A DNA stretch of 64,000 nucleotides, taken from Linnemannia schmuckeri. Its lineage: Eukaryota; Mortierellomycota; Mortierellomycetes; Mortierellales; Mortierellaceae. Location: positions 372,001 through 436,000 of the forward strand of contig JANATG010000020.1 in assembly GCA_029449235.1 (NCBI GenBank). The letters run 5' to 3'. The position numbers were made by a program, and so were the translations under genes. Positions 21,570-34,395 of this stretch are shown piece after piece; position 1 is the first letter of the stretch; each line of letters begins with the position of its first letter. A model generated the notes under the pieces. It did no database searches. It was not told the origin of the DNA and saw nothing but the letters and a program-made list of their open reading frames with translations.

Positions 21570-22962
21570 ATGGTTGCTATCGAGAACACTCAGATCGTTC
21601 TGGCCAGTAGACCCGTCGCCGATATCGATCCCAAGACCACCTTCAGGGTCCAGAAGGAGTCCCTCTCAGGCGAGCTTGGTCCCAATGAGATCCTGGTCAA
21701 GGTTCTCTACATCTCGCTCGATCCCGCTATGCGGGGCTGGATGCGCGATGTCCGCTCGTAAGTTGTCTCGCATGCATCTTCCGTGTTTATTTTCTTTGCT
21801 ATCTTAATTGATTCCTTCCAACACGAAACAAATCAAAAGGCACTCTAATTGACAATCTCTCTTCAATGTATTTCGTTAGGTACATCCGTCCTGTTCGCAT
21901 TGACGAGGTGATGCGCTCTGCCGATGTTGCCCAGGTCATCAAGTCCAACAACACCAACTACAAGGTCGGTGATCTCGTTCGCGCCACCTGCGGCTGGCAA
22001 GAGTATGCCGTCTTGAAGCCCTCGGAGGATCTTGTTAAGATCAAGGCTTTCCCCGGTGTTTCGCCCTCGACCTACCTCGGCGTCTTGGGAATGACCGGTC
22101 TGACTGCCTACTTTGGTCTCTATGAGGTCGGCGAGATTGTCAAGAAGGGAGGCCCCAACTGCACAGTTGTCGTTTCTGGCGTAAGTCCTTTATTGCTTAG
22201 ATGTTTGAGAGACCTGTGCCCAGAGGCGTATCGACTGTGATCGAAGAAAAGAAGAAAACATACGACTCACACTGACCCATGTTTACTATTTTTTTAGGCT
22301 GCTGGTGCAACTGGTATGGTTGCTGCCCAGATCGCTAAGCATGTCTTTGGCTGCCGCGTTATTGGAATTGCTGGATCTCCTGACAAGTGCGATTATTTGG
22401 TAAAGGAGCTTGGATTGGATGCTGCCCTCAACTACAAATCAAAGACCTTCTTCAAGGACCTCTGCGCCGTTACTCCGAAGTTGATTGACATCTTTTTCGA
22501 TAACACTGGCGGAGACATTTTGGATGCTTGTTTGAGACGCATTGCCTTCAAGGGCCGCATCATTGTCTGTGGTGCCATCAGCACTTACAACGATGCCACC
22601 CCCAAGGGACCAGGTGAATAATGTGAATTGTGGGTTATATTATCACCAGTAGTATCAGGGACTAGCAAGTATCAAAGCTAATATTTGTGTCTATGTCTCT
22701 TCTCGTGATAGCTTATTACAGTGCGTTGATCACTCAGCGCGCAAGGATGGAGGGTTTCATTGTGTTTGACTATGCCAAGCAGTACGGCAAGGCGATTGAG
22801 GATATGTCACAGTGGATCAAGGAGGGTAAGCTCCAGAGTCGCGAGACGATTGTCCATGGCATTGAGAGTGCACCTGAGGCTCTTGTAAAGTTGTTCAGAG
22901 GCGATAACACTGGCAAGATGCTTGTTAAGGTCGCCGAGGAGGACTCCCGCAGCCGTCTTTGA
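21570..22962 (+). CDS. NADPH-dependent MDR double-bond reductase (PTGR1/LTB4DH, alkenal reductase type)
   Basis: Exons 21570-21757, 21880-22180, 22298-22613 and 22712-22962; 1056 nt, 351 residues. Introns are 122, 117 and 98 nt with standard donors. The protein is a zinc-less medium-chain reductase: LYISLDPAMRGWMRD near the N-terminus, GMTGLTAYFGLYEVG before the cofactor domain, the nucleotide-binding GAAGATGMVAAQIAKH, CRVIGIAGSPDKCDYL, FDNTGGDILDACL, and the late YYSALITQRARMEGFIVFDY. The family reduces alpha,beta-unsaturated aldehydes and ketones with NADPH, a detoxification role in the cytosol. Context CACAATGG suits the start. AATAAATA lies just after the stop. Confidence 0.92.
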
Positions 22963-23142
22963 ATGCAGTTTTGAAATAAATATCTTTTCCAGTCCATAGG
23001 TCACGTGCGAACTGTGAACTGTTGTGATTTTTTGTCTTCATGTCCCTCCTTCGTCGTCGTTAGCTTTTTTTTTTTTCTTTTTCTTTTTTCTTTTTTCTTC
23101 TTTTTCTTGACACTGCAGTCTCCCTCCCAATTCTGATAGACC

Positions 23143-26023
23143 ATGTCTGCCGCTTCCCTGCCACCCACTCAATTCGCCTGTACGTATCCTCTCTCACCTC
23201 TCCCTCTCTTATCCTCTTCTTGACATATCACTCCCACAACAGGGCTTGACTATGACCTTGACCTTGACCTTAACACCTGCGGAAAAAGCATTAGGAGATC
23301 TCACTTTCTGACTGATCAACTTTAACTAACTAACAAACCCGCGCTTTGCTCACTCTCATCACGCTCGTTCTCCGCCTCGCCCGCCTACCATCTTTTTTTT
23401 GAACGACGATATAGTCCGTTCCGCCTCAGGAATCGGTCTCTCCGAGGGAGCTCCTGCTTTCGGCGCCCCTGCTGGATTCGAAAAGTATGAATGGGACACA
23501 CTCACATGGAATCCTGTTGTGGTTTTTGGATGAGCCTGTCTACCTGTGTGATCTGCGCTCTCCCTCTCTCTCTCTCTCGTTCCTACAACCCCGCACTGTC
23601 CCTGACGAATTAGTGATAGCTGCGGTTCTTGGCCATACTCTCTCCTCCAAGAAACTAGTCATTATTCTTTTTGCTAATGATCTCTTCTACCATCTCACTC
23701 CATTTCATAGGCAAACAGGCAACATTCGAGTGCTCCAGTACAGCAAGAACGGCCAGTACCTTGCCTGGGCCACTCCCGAATGGTAAGACACAGTCAGCAT
23801 CTGATCAGTCCAAAATCGGGGAAGAATCAACGAACTTGGCTCTATATGCTTGCCTTTTGTTTCCTCCTTTGCATCACTAAAACCTGGGACGAACTCTCTC
23901 TTTTTCCATTCACTTATTATAGTGTCAAGGTGATGGACGCTCAGTCTTTGGAGGTCATCCAGGAGATCGCTGTCAAGGATATTATCGAGATTGATTTCTC
24001 GCCCAAGGGAACTTTCCTTTCCACCTGGATGCGACAGAGTAAGAAAAACTTTCAAGAGATATCGAGAAGAATCCAAACGTCAGGAGGGTAGACGTGTAGA
24101 TCATGCCATGGGATCAATTGACACAGCGTCTGTTTACCCACAGGAAGGAGCTCGGTGAAGAAAAGATCGGTGACTAATCAGTATTCTTTTGGTTGGCAAT
24201 GATTCAATGGTCTAATAGTCAAGACTGAGGATGGCTCGCACAAGAACATGTCCATCTATGAAGTCAAGACTGGTCAGGAGTTGACCTCCTTCTCTCAAAA
24301 ATCGCAGAACAACTGGTAATTCTCCCACTCTTTTCGTTCTTGTCAATCTCTCTCATCCCTTGTCTTACTTCAAGATTCTCTTATCAGGACCGCAGTTCAG
24401 GAGTATCATTTCCACAGGATTTCCCCGTCTCCCCTGCATCGCCTCTCTCCTTTAGCCCTTCTCCCTGAAGGAACCAACCACAGGAGAGCATGTTTTCAGC
24501 CGCCGACGCTTCATTTTACTCAAACACAGCAGAGACTAATACCATTGCAATATTTTTATTATAGGAATGTTCAGTGGACTGATGATGAGGCTTACTGCGC
24601 CAGGATGGTTTCGAATGAGGTTCACTTCTGGGAGCCCAAGAACTTGACCAAGACCCCCTTCACAAAGTTGCGTCAGGAGGGCATGTCCCAGTTTTCGCTC
24701 TCGCCAGGAAAGAGTACCTCGGTCGCCGTCTTTTTCGGCGAGCGCAAGGGTGCCCCAGCCATGGTCCGCATCTACTCGATCACCAACTTTACAGTCCCTC
24801 TGGCTAGCAAGTCCTTCTTCAAGGCTGATCGCGTTCAGATGATCTGGAACCAGCTCGGCACCAACGTCCTTGTCTGGGCAACCACCGACCACGACAAGAC
24901 TGGAAAGTCGTACTACGGAGAGACCAACCTGTACTACTTGGCCGTTGCTGGCAACTTTGACTGCAGAGTCCCCATTGATGGCTTGATTCACGATGTCGCC
25001 TGGGCCCCCGCTTCCAAGGACTTTGTTGTCATTCACGGACAGATGCCCAGTCCCAAGACGACTCTTTTCGACCACCGCGCCAACGCAGTTCATGAGTTTG
25101 GACGGGATGCTCGCAACACCATCAAGTGGAACCCTTGCGGACGAATTTTGGTTTTGGCAGGATTCGGTAACTTGGCCGGTACCATGGATTTCTGGGATCG
25201 CAAGACTCTCAAGAAGATTGCCAGTGTCTCTGCCCGTGATACCACTGCCTGCGAATGGTCTCCCGACAACCGCCACATTTTGACCGCCACTCTGAGCCCC
25301 CGTCTTCGTGTCGACAACGGCTATAAAATCTGGCACTACACCGGTACTTTGGTTCATACCGAGGAGCTGAACGAGCTTTACCAGGTTAGCTGGAGACCCG
25401 CTGCCCCTGAGCTCTACGCTATCCGCTCTGCCTTGTCTCCTGCCCCCAAGCCCACCGCTAACTCGGCCGTTGCCGCTGCCAAGCCTGCTCCTGCCCGTGC
25501 AATGGGCGCCTACAGACCTCCTCAGGCGCGTGGCACCCCTGCCCCTTCACTCTTCACCGATGCCTCTGCGAATAACACCTCGGCCTCTGCCACTTCTAAT
25601 GCCGCTGCTGATGCCAACTTGTCCAAGGCTGCGTTGAAGAACAAGAAGAAACGCGAGAATGCCAAGAAGAACAAGGATAGTGAGGATGGAGCACTAGCAT
25701 CGACACCAGCAGCACCTACTGCAGGATCAGGCGCCAACTCACCAGCTCGCTCTAATACCCCAAGGCCCAACTCGAATAACAACAGCAGCAACAACAACAA
25801 GAGCAAGCCCCAGAATGGGGCCCTTTTGCCAGCGACTACAACCTCGGCCAGCAGTCAGATGACAGAGACCGAGAAGAAGATCCGCAACGTGACGAAAAAG
25901 CTGAAGCAGATCCACGAGCTCAAGGAGAAACAGGCTGCAGGAGAGACTCTCGAGTTGACGCAGCTCCAGAAGATCACTGCCGAGGCAGCCCTTTTGAAAG
26001 AGTTGGAAGCACTGAAAATCTAA
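23143..26023 (+). CDS. EIF2A: Translation initiation factor eIF2A
   Basis: Six exons: 23143-23179, 23415-23484, 23711-23782, 23923-24038, 24219-24315 and 24565-26023; 1851 nt, 616 residues. The short first exons encode FRSASGIGLSEGAP and blades of the N-terminal beta-propeller (VLQYSKNGQYLAWATPE, CVKVMDAQSLEVIQEI). The long last exon has NVQWTDDEAYCARMVSNEVH, HDVAWAPASKDFVVIHG, KWNPCGRILVLAGFGNL and GTMDFWDRK. A low-complexity Ala/Ser/Asn linker follows (KKKRENAKKNK), then a helical end (IRNVTKKLKQIHELKEKQAAG) as in eIF2A proteins. eIF2A is a single-chain WD-repeat factor able to deliver initiator tRNA under special conditions and is distinct from eIF2-alpha. All junctions are GT-AG. Confidence 0.95.
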
Positions 26024-26156
26024 AGAGGAGGCTTCACCTCCAGATGCCCCATCATCAATGTTTTGAATAAAAAGATCATTATACATCAATCATCTGATAT
26101 CGATCACAATCATATCAGACAGCTTGGGGTAAATTTCGCTCAAACGCCTTAAGACG

Positions 26157-26274
<118 letters not shown>

Positions 26275-26506
26275 ACTCCTCTTCATTCTCTTCATTCTGT
26301 CGTTCTCATTCTTCTCACTCATTCATCAGCTTTTAAGTTCAACGTTCTTTTCCTCTTCTCCAAGAAAATAAAGATCATTTACAAAGGTAAGGCCTTTTGC
26401 ATTTTTTCAGCTTTGACAGCCCTGCCTACATGTTTATATTGTTCCGCTGCAACAATGACATACGTGGTCATTATAAACTTGTAACGCCACCATTTTGCTC
26501 TCGTAG

Positions 26507-29480
26507 GAGTCAAAGCAAAAAAAAAAATCGAAATCTCTACAAAATAACAATATACCACGACGATTTCGCAACAAGGAACTTCACGAGAACTTGGAGTTCG
26601 AGTCGGACGACGGCGATGTGTATCAGGAAGAGCAGGAGGTATCTACGAGCCCGAGCCCAACTGCCAACCCGACTCCTAGCTCCAGCCCTGCCTCTGCTTC
26701 TGCAAGCCCGAGTCCACTCCCAGTAATACTTCATCCCAGAAGAGTGACCAGGAGCTCTGCGCCCAAGGACAAGAAAGTAGAAGCAGCAACAACACCCAAG
26801 ACGCCTGAGACTCCGAGAACGAGTATCACACGTGCCCGAGTCGTCAAGAGTCAAGCAGCAGTAGTAGTACGAGGAGATCAGTCAGAGGGCGACATCGAGT
26901 CGGTAGGTAATACTAAATCGGAGGCAGACCTCGAGCTGTTCAAGACACCTACGCGGAAGAAACCGCGACCCAGGACCAAGAGAGCAGCATCAGGAGGAAG
27001 GAAACCACCGCCTGTGGGAGGAGAGGTCGAGTCTGAACGAGATGTCAAGCCGGTGAAGATACCAGCACCAAAGAAACCAAGAGCCAAGTCCAAGGGACGT
27101 GGAGCAGGAGACCAGTCAGAGGGAGCAGCTGAGTCTGAAGCTGATGCGAAGCCGGTAAAGACACCCAAGCCCAGGAGATCCAGAGCCGAGACTGAGGGAT
27201 TAGGAGCAGCAGCTTCAGGACGAGCCAAGACGACGGCGACTCTCAAGAAATCAAGTGCTTCTCGACCAAAGAAGATCATGAAAGAAATTGCTGCCGCTGC
27301 CACAACGCTAATGATCGCCTCGATCCAGGACAATGATGATGGTGGTGAGCCTTTTGTTGGGCTGTCAAGTAAGGTCTCGTATCCTTTGGACTATCCCATG
27401 GACGGTATTGAGATGTACAGGTCTGCTGCGGTGTTGCAAACTCTCAACAGGGATTACGAGATGATGGCAATGTCACAACAGGAACGGAACGGTGGAGAGT
27501 ATCAATATCGTCTTTTGCATGACACTATGTCGCGATCTTCGACTGTCCTTACCGTGGTATATCGCCCTGTGCACCTTTTGTTATTATTGCTGTTTGTTGT
27601 GCTGACCTTCCAAGTAGTAGAGCAAGCTATTGACCATTCATCTTTATACTCACATAACAATAGGCACCAACACTGGACGACACTGGCAAGATCGGGCAAG
27701 GTACAGTAAGAACCACTCATATCAAGTCCGTATTTTCTCCAACCATCAAGGAGGGGCCCCGCACGTCTGAACGAGTTGAACCGACTGTACCAGTAGATCG
27801 ACATCTAATAAGATCCTCCGTCCTCGATGAGATGAGTCTGTTTTCGTTGTCAGTCAAGGCTGAGCCGCATGTGCCCGAGCCTCTTGGATCAAGATCCATC
27901 ATTTCTGCTCCTGACTCTCGATTGATCCACCTTCAGAAACCATCATCACCCATAACCGTATCGCGATCAGTTGATCTAAAACTCGATCTTAGCACTATGC
28001 AGCCCTGGGAAAAGACGATCGTCCCAATGCGCACAGCATCAAAGCCAAGTTTCCTCGCAAGAATCGACAACCCTCCTTCTGCCGCTACCACGCCTTCTGC
28101 AGCAACTCTACTAGTCCCGCCAGAGACGGTCGATGATGTGGCAATGATTGTCGAAAAGGCCTATGATGATGCTTCGCAATATTTGCTCGGTGCCATGAAA
28201 TTTACGAAACGTGCCCTCGAGGACCAAGCAAATGCTATCCAATTCCATGCGGTCGCCTTAAAGGCGTTTGGGCAAGGGATGACGATGACAGAATCTCAAT
28301 GTCATACACTGTTCCCACAAGAACAGTTTGCTGATCTGGCTGTCAGGAGCGCTCTTTTCCCTTTGCCACGGTTTCAGGCTCTTTCGGCATCTACTGTCAC
28401 TCCTCTTTCGGTCACGCTTGCTCCCGTGGCACAGTCAAGTATAACCATACAGGACGAGAGCATGTTGATCAATGTTGTCAAAAACATGAAAGGAGAACTT
28501 GAGGCATGCGAATGGGATCAAAGTACACTCTCGTTTGACACTTTGATTTGTACTAGCAAGGTCCAAAATATATCCTCATTATCCTTCATTCATAGTCGCC
28601 GTCGAGGCAATCAGGCAATGGATCGACCAGAACGCGATCCTCGTCTTACTCGTCGTATCTACTATCTTCAAGACCGCTCTCTCCAGCCCCCGTTTTTCCT
28701 CCCTCGATGCCCTCTAGAAGTACAATGAGAGTCCCGATCCCCATACGACGCAATATCGAAAGTGCTGTCCCTTGGTTGTCGAGCTCAGACTTTGCGAACA
28801 ATTCGGTCCAACCTCCGATATTTGCACATAACCAACAGGGCTACGCCATCACTACACCACTAACGCGGTCATCACCTTCAGTTCAGGCATCGGAGCCTCT
28901 AGGCGCGCCTTATATTGCTACGTCGTTTAGTGCCATGATGTCGGCAGAAAATCAGCACAACTCGCTCCATGCACTCAACGAAGCGAGACGGAAGGCCCTG
29001 TATGACCACTTTCAGCGTCGACGCGACGAGGGTGCTACCCAGAGCGACGCACGAGGTCAGCAACGCGACTTGACTCCGAGCCAACAGCAGGGGAGTCGCT
29101 TGGCTATGTCTACTCTAGCGATATTCAAAGTTCAGCCGGAGTATTACAACCACCAACAACACAACCGGCAGCACAACCAACAACACAACCACGAAGTGAA
29201 TATGGGACACTTGAAGGCGACGACTGTTATCGGAGAAGAAACAAGAGTAAAGGATGAGGAGGCAGCGCCGATGCGGGTTCAGTTGACGTCATCGCGGTGG
29301 ACCAGCATCAAGGAGTGATCGACAAACTTGTATCTGAAGTCGGTCAAGTCGTATGAGAACTCGAGGATCGCCGATCGGATTGCGAACGAGGCCCATGATC
29401 GATTCATGCATGCGAGCAAGCGCTGGTATGTCGCGACAGGCCACACCTTCCCCTATGACTGCAAGCAATTGGAGGAGTGA
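26507..29480 (+). pseudogene. Low-complexity basic protein gene, probably decaying
   Basis: Block A (26507-27556) has no in-frame ATG near its start; it follows a TCTCGTAG acceptor and encodes an acidic start and imperfect ~40-residue repeats mixing acidic SEGAAESEADAKPVK and basic TPKPRRSR segments. Block B (27664 to about 28549) joins A through a clean 107-nt GT-AG intron in phase 0. From 28596, a helical reading (VEAIRQWIDQNAILVLLVV) follows a possible 46-nt intron but meets TAG at 28715-28717. A different frame is open from 28596 to TGA at 29316-29318 (HALNEARRKALYDHFQRRRD), and the same frame then continues protein-like (SRIADRIANEAHDRF) to 29480. Missing start, TAG, frame change and TGA argue for decay. 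A complex multi-exon gene is the alternative. Confidence 0.45.
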
Positions 29481-30469
29481 TAGCCTCCACGGCTAGGAGG
29501 ATGGATCACTCGTTTCTTTTCTCACTCCCTTTGCTCACTTTTCTTTTGTCACCATCTCTTTGCATATTTTCTTTTATCATCACTTGCACTCAGTTCAATC
29601 TATCTCTTCGTTACTTCAAGCTTTTTACAATGTCTCACTTTCACTTTGTACAGTACCCTCCTTTGTTTCTTTTTTTTTCTCGTTTTACTTTTATTATTAT
29701 TCTTATGGCTATGGCTCAGCTCGCCCATGCTTTGACATTCACAAACCAACAACAAACAATAAAAATATGGACATAAGTGGAAGACCGACCGAGAAGTACC
29801 TAACTGCATAAACAAAAAGACGATACCAAAAAAAGTGTCAATAAAAGCCTGAGCGATCTCGCGATGTAGCTTTCGAGTTGATTTCTTTTTGTTGCTTGGA
29901 CGAAGGTAAGGTCAGGCACGAGTTTTTTCCTCAACGCGGAGCTCCGCAGTCTAACATATATATTGTGTACATCATATTGCCTTCAATGGAAGAGTAAAAG
30001 AAGAAAAAGGAAGGAAGGTGGTCGAAGGGGATGATTATTACCTTGTGCAAGTGAATAAGTAATGGAATGGGGTGAGTTGATGAAGGGAAAGAAGGAAAAG
30101 GTTGTAACGCGACAATTTATTTATTCGAAAAAATTTTCTCGAAAGGCTGAGATAATAAAAAAAAACGCGCTCCTTAATAGCGCCACCATAAATAGAAAAT
30201 CGCCAAACACGAGCGTGAGTAAAGGAGGTTTTATGAATGCTTTCTTTTTAAAGGAACAAGCAACCGTAAAATAGGAGTGAGAAGAAAGAAAGAAAAAAAT
30301 ACGAAGAGTGGAAAGGAAAGAGTTTCTGGTGACATTGATGAGGGTATACGTGAGTCTAGAGTAAAAAGAAAAAAAAAAATGCTACGAAATACATACATGG
30401 AATACGAAAAATGAACAAAATGGAACAAACTAATGTAAAAGAACAAATGAAGAAATATAAAAAAAGAGT
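29481..30469. other. Convergent intergenic region
   Basis: A/T-rich DNA between the plus-strand 26.5-29.5 kb locus and the minus-strand transcription factor gene. Contains T- and A-rich stretches and possible polyadenylation signals (AATAAA near 29840). No gene recognised; in particular no ankyrin-like sequence downstream of the factor's stop at 30470. Confidence 0.5.
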
Positions 30470-33400
30470 CTAAGGCCTTGATGACGACTGGAACATCTGA
30501 GAATGGGGCGACTGCAATTGGATAGGCGTCAATGCTCCAGGAGTCGCTGCAGTGGGCGTCATCTTGGTGGCTCTGGTAATAGAAGTCGCCACAATTGGGG
30601 CAGACAGCGCTCGTGTCGTCGATGGTGGGCGTGGCGCAGGAGAATTTTGCTTCTTTCTGGCCTGTTGCTGTTGTTGTTGCTTCTGCGGCTGTTGATATTG
30701 ATGCTGTTGCTGTTGGTGGTGGTGTGGTTGTTGGATTTGTAGCTGCTGTTGTAGCTGCTGTTGTTGCTGTTGCTGCTGTTGTTGGTGTTGCTGCAAGTGT
30801 TGGTGTTGATGTTGGATTTGTAGCTGCTGCTGTTGCTGTTGCTGCTGTAATTGTTGTTGGTGCGCTGCAGCGGTGCCCATGATCCGCATGGCTATCTGGT
30901 GAGGGGGCTCCACACGACCGTTCATTTTCATGCCTACAACCTGCAATGCCAACGCAATCAGGTCGCGGTCGCTTTTGTCCTCCTCATACTCAAATAACAC
31001 TCCAATATCCTCATCTTGACTGTTCATGTTCAGGCTTGTGGCAGTAGAGGCGGTCGACGATGACGACAACGAGGATGAGGACGGTGAGGAAGGAGAGGAG
31101 GAGGAAGAGGAACTGGGACCATTGCCATTCAAGAGCTGGTGCATGGTTCGGACAAGCTCAAGACTGGAAGATGCAGCCGCTGCGGCTGTGAAACGACCCT
31201 CGTCATTCGCAAGGGTGGTCCCGAGAGGGTTTCCACTCCCCTGTTGTGCCTTCACGACGATAGTTCCAGTAAATCCTCTGGGAGGCAGCTGGCAGATAAC
31301 CGTCTCGGGTCCATAAAACTGGACGTTCGGCGCAGGGACTCCATCAAACGTGGGGATCATCCCAGGAAAGAACCCGCTGCCCAGCAGGGTAATCTCGACT
31401 CCGCCATCGACAGGTCCCTTGGCAGGGATGAGCTTCTGGACACGGGGCTTCTGGTGTCGCGAGAGAATAGCCTGTTTCTGTTGGAGCTGCAACTGCTGCT
31501 GCTGAAAGTTCAGGTACTGGGCTGCAGCTGTGGCCGAGGTGCTGCTGATGCCCGTCAGACTCTGAGTGACAGCTGGAGTCAGAAAGGGAGGTGGCGATGG
31601 GGAGGATGGCATGTTGGTCGAGGGTGCCTTGGGTGAGACCATTGGTGAGCTTGCTCCAGAGGGGATGGCGGCGTTTGGGACAACCGAGACACTCTTACGT
31701 GGCCGACCTCGTTTCTTGGTGCTTTCGCCAGCAGAGGCAAGTGTTGATGGACCGTTGGACTCTGTCGAACCGACAGCTGCCATGGTGGTCGCATGAAAGT
31801 TAGGTTCGAATCCTGTGGTGTCGGGCAGTGAGGTCGGGATGGGAATGAAAGAGCTTAACGATGGGCTGGTCGCCTGGGACATGATACTCTTGTTTTCCGA
31901 CTCGGCGCTGGTCCACGGGATCGTCATCGCTTCCTTTTGCTGATGCTGATGCTGCTGCTGCTGTCGCTGTTGTTGCTGTTGAGCTGCTTTTTGGAGCTGA
32001 ATGAGCATTTGTTGTTGGTGTTGCAGAAGGTCGCTTGAGGTATGAAAGTTGGAGAGTTCGTGCAACTGTGGACCGTCCATGACGCCGGGCGTGCTCGGGA
32101 CGGAGTAGGCCGCCGATAAGGCAGGGTAGGTTGTTCCGGGGATCGAAAAGGAGGCACGGGATGGAAACACGTTGCTACCGATCAAGGGGTTGTGCTCCAT
32201 GGAAAGGAGACTTGACTGGAAAGCGTTGGATGGAGACGACATGGATTCGTCCAGGTTTGTAAAGTTCTCCAGCATCGATGTCGATTCGGCATGCAGCCTC
32301 TCCTGCTCCGAAAAGTCGCTGAGAGAGTTGAGAGAGTGGATGGACCCACTTCGGTCGGTGAGCGAAAACATACTGGTGGCGGCAGCGGCATTCTGATCCA
32401 TCAGGCTGCCGCGGTGCACAGACATGGTTTGAGCAAATGAAGGTGCAAAGGCATTCTGCTCATCATCGGTGGCAAAGGGCGAGCCTGGCATGAAGGGCGA
32501 TGGCGACGAGAGTGACTCTCTCTTGATGGCTGCAAAACCGAGTGACGACGGTGCAGCGAAACTGGAGGTGGTCGTGATATCATGGCTCGTCTTTCGCCGA
32601 AAGTACTGCTGCTGCAGCTGGACATCGTCCATCGAGCTGTCTTCGCTCACCCGCCGCTTAGCGCCCATGCGAGCCGTCGATCCCAAAGGAGACAAGACAT
32701 CTGCCGACAAGAGCTCTGCCTCGCCTTCGGCCTCCATATCCATTGCCACTGCCGAGGAGAGGTGGTGCTGCTGTTTCCGCTGCAACTGCTGTTGCTGTGT
32801 AGACTGTTCTGCCACCAAATCCATCTCATCCATGCCTCTGTAATTCGCTCCTGATTGGCTGTCCCATTGTTGTGTGAGTGGCACCAGAGCAGGCGAGGCT
32901 GGAATAGATATTGACCCTCTGCTGGCATGCTCCGATGAGGGCGCTGTTTTTTTTCCAGACTTGTGATCGTCCATCATCATGACTGGGTTGGAAAGCACAG
33001 AGGCGACGACTGCCCCTGTTGCATCCCGAGCTGTGAATTGGATTCTATACACATTACAACAATAATGTGAACAAAGATTAGAGCAAGAACATGGAAAAGG
33101 AGGCGGTAACATGTGCGAAAAATTGACACATTAATATTGTGTAATTGGCTGTCAGCTGAAAATGTAAATGAAAAAAAAGGGCACAAAGCTTGATAGTCAT
33201 TTTTCATGGCTGTCTTTTGCCAAGCCCTGTCAAATGGACAACTTCGCAAACAACGGGAAAGGTAGTGGGAGATGGTGGCGGTGGTGTTGCTGTGTTGCTG
33301 ACAGTCTCTTTGATGCTACGTGTATTTTCCGAATGCGCTAGTCCATGACTCCCTCCTTTCATTCATCCGCACTCCGTGTCACGTCCTGACCTCGCTCCTG

Positions 33401-34395
33401 ATATGCCTTGACATGTCCTCCGGTTTGCCTTCGCCTTTGTAGACTAGAGTGCAAACAAAAGCAAACAACCCTTCGAAAAGGAAGAAAGTACTCACCGAAA
33501 GCCGACCTTCTCATTATGGTGCCGGCAATAGCATGTGATTCGCGTGGGCAACATACACTCGCCAGCCGAAATGTCGATGTACTCTGTGCTGCTAAAGACC
33601 ATGATCCTGCTCCTCTCCCAAGCCTGGTGTTCTGCTGGATCTGTTGGTGTTGGTGGGTTTGAGTCTTCTGCGGGAAAAGCGGCGTCGACATTCCGGGGGT
33701 GGATGGCGCCGAAGACAGGGATAGCTGCAAGAGTGCCGGGGAGCTTTTGGGTCTCCTTGCGACGATGGGCGCGCTTCCTCTCTCGGCCAATGCAGTTGTC
33801 GCAGCACTCAAGGACCTTGGTCATGTCATGGTCGCACACCAGTCTGGCGTCTAGCGTCAAGATCTCCGAGTCCTGCAGATGCTTGTCGCGGCCTATATTT
33901 TTTTTTTTTTTTGGTGTGTGTAGATCATAAATGTGAAATTGTTAGTTTTTCTTATTCTTTTTCTTTTCTACATCCTCCTACTGAACGTCAATCTTTTTAG
34001 CTTTTTTTTTACATCTTCTTCGTCCTCCTATTGAACGCCAATCTTTCTTTTCCTTTTTTTCCCTCTACATCCTTTCGTGCTTGTTTTCGTAAAAATGAGC
34101 CGATCCATGTTACGCATACAGCCAAAATGCCTTTCTTTTGTGTGGTAGTACCATTGAACTTTTCCATGCGGTGCTTCTCCTTGGCGATATAATGCCGTGG
34201 GAGACGGAGTTGCTTGTACTCTGTGACGGGGTTAGAGTTGCCAGATCGAAGATGCAGGCCAATCTTGAGCTGTGTCTCAACCCTGCACTTGCCATTCTCG
34301 GCGGGGATGCCCGAGATTTCTATCTGGAGGTTTCTGGGTACGATGACAACGCGACGACGAGGAGGTGGAGGCAACAGAAAAGGAGTATACTGCAT
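30470..34395 (-). CDS. Spt23/Mga2-type transcription factor with IPT domain and AT-hook, no ankyrin or TM segment
   Basis: Exons 34395-34152, 33892-33496 and 33044-30470; 3216 nt, 1071 residues if ATG 34395 is the start. N-terminal Rel-like region: RVETQLKIGLHL at 38-49, LPRHYIAKEKHRMEKFNG, DARLVCDHDMTKVLECCDNC, KVGFRIQFTARDATGAVVA, as in fungal Spt23/Mga2. Then Ser/Gln-rich sequence, an AT-hook (KKRGRPRK) near 655, an IPT/TIG domain at ~745-830 (VQKLIPAKGPVDGGVEITLL, FDGVPAPNVQFYG), the post-IPT helix region (DLIALALQVVGMKMNG) near 900-935, and polyGln to the end. Yeast Spt23/Mga2 are ER-anchored and activate OLE1 after processing; this protein ends before any ankyrin repeat or membrane anchor. 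ATG 34395 lies next to a CAG acceptor-like site, so upstream exons are possible. Confidence 0.82.

Noticed and set aside
24536..25357. 273-codon frame antisense to eIF2A
   Set aside because: Mirror of the highly biased coding strand of a well-supported gene.
28561..28595. 35-nt intron with GTCCAA donor joining blocks of the 26.5-29.5 kb locus
   Set aside because: Too short and a poor donor; other introns in the window are 74-505 nt.
30660..30860. Regular short repeats that could be mistaken for a CRISPR array or microsatellite
   Set aside because: They are CAG/CAA-type codon repeats encoding polyGln in the transcription factor gene.
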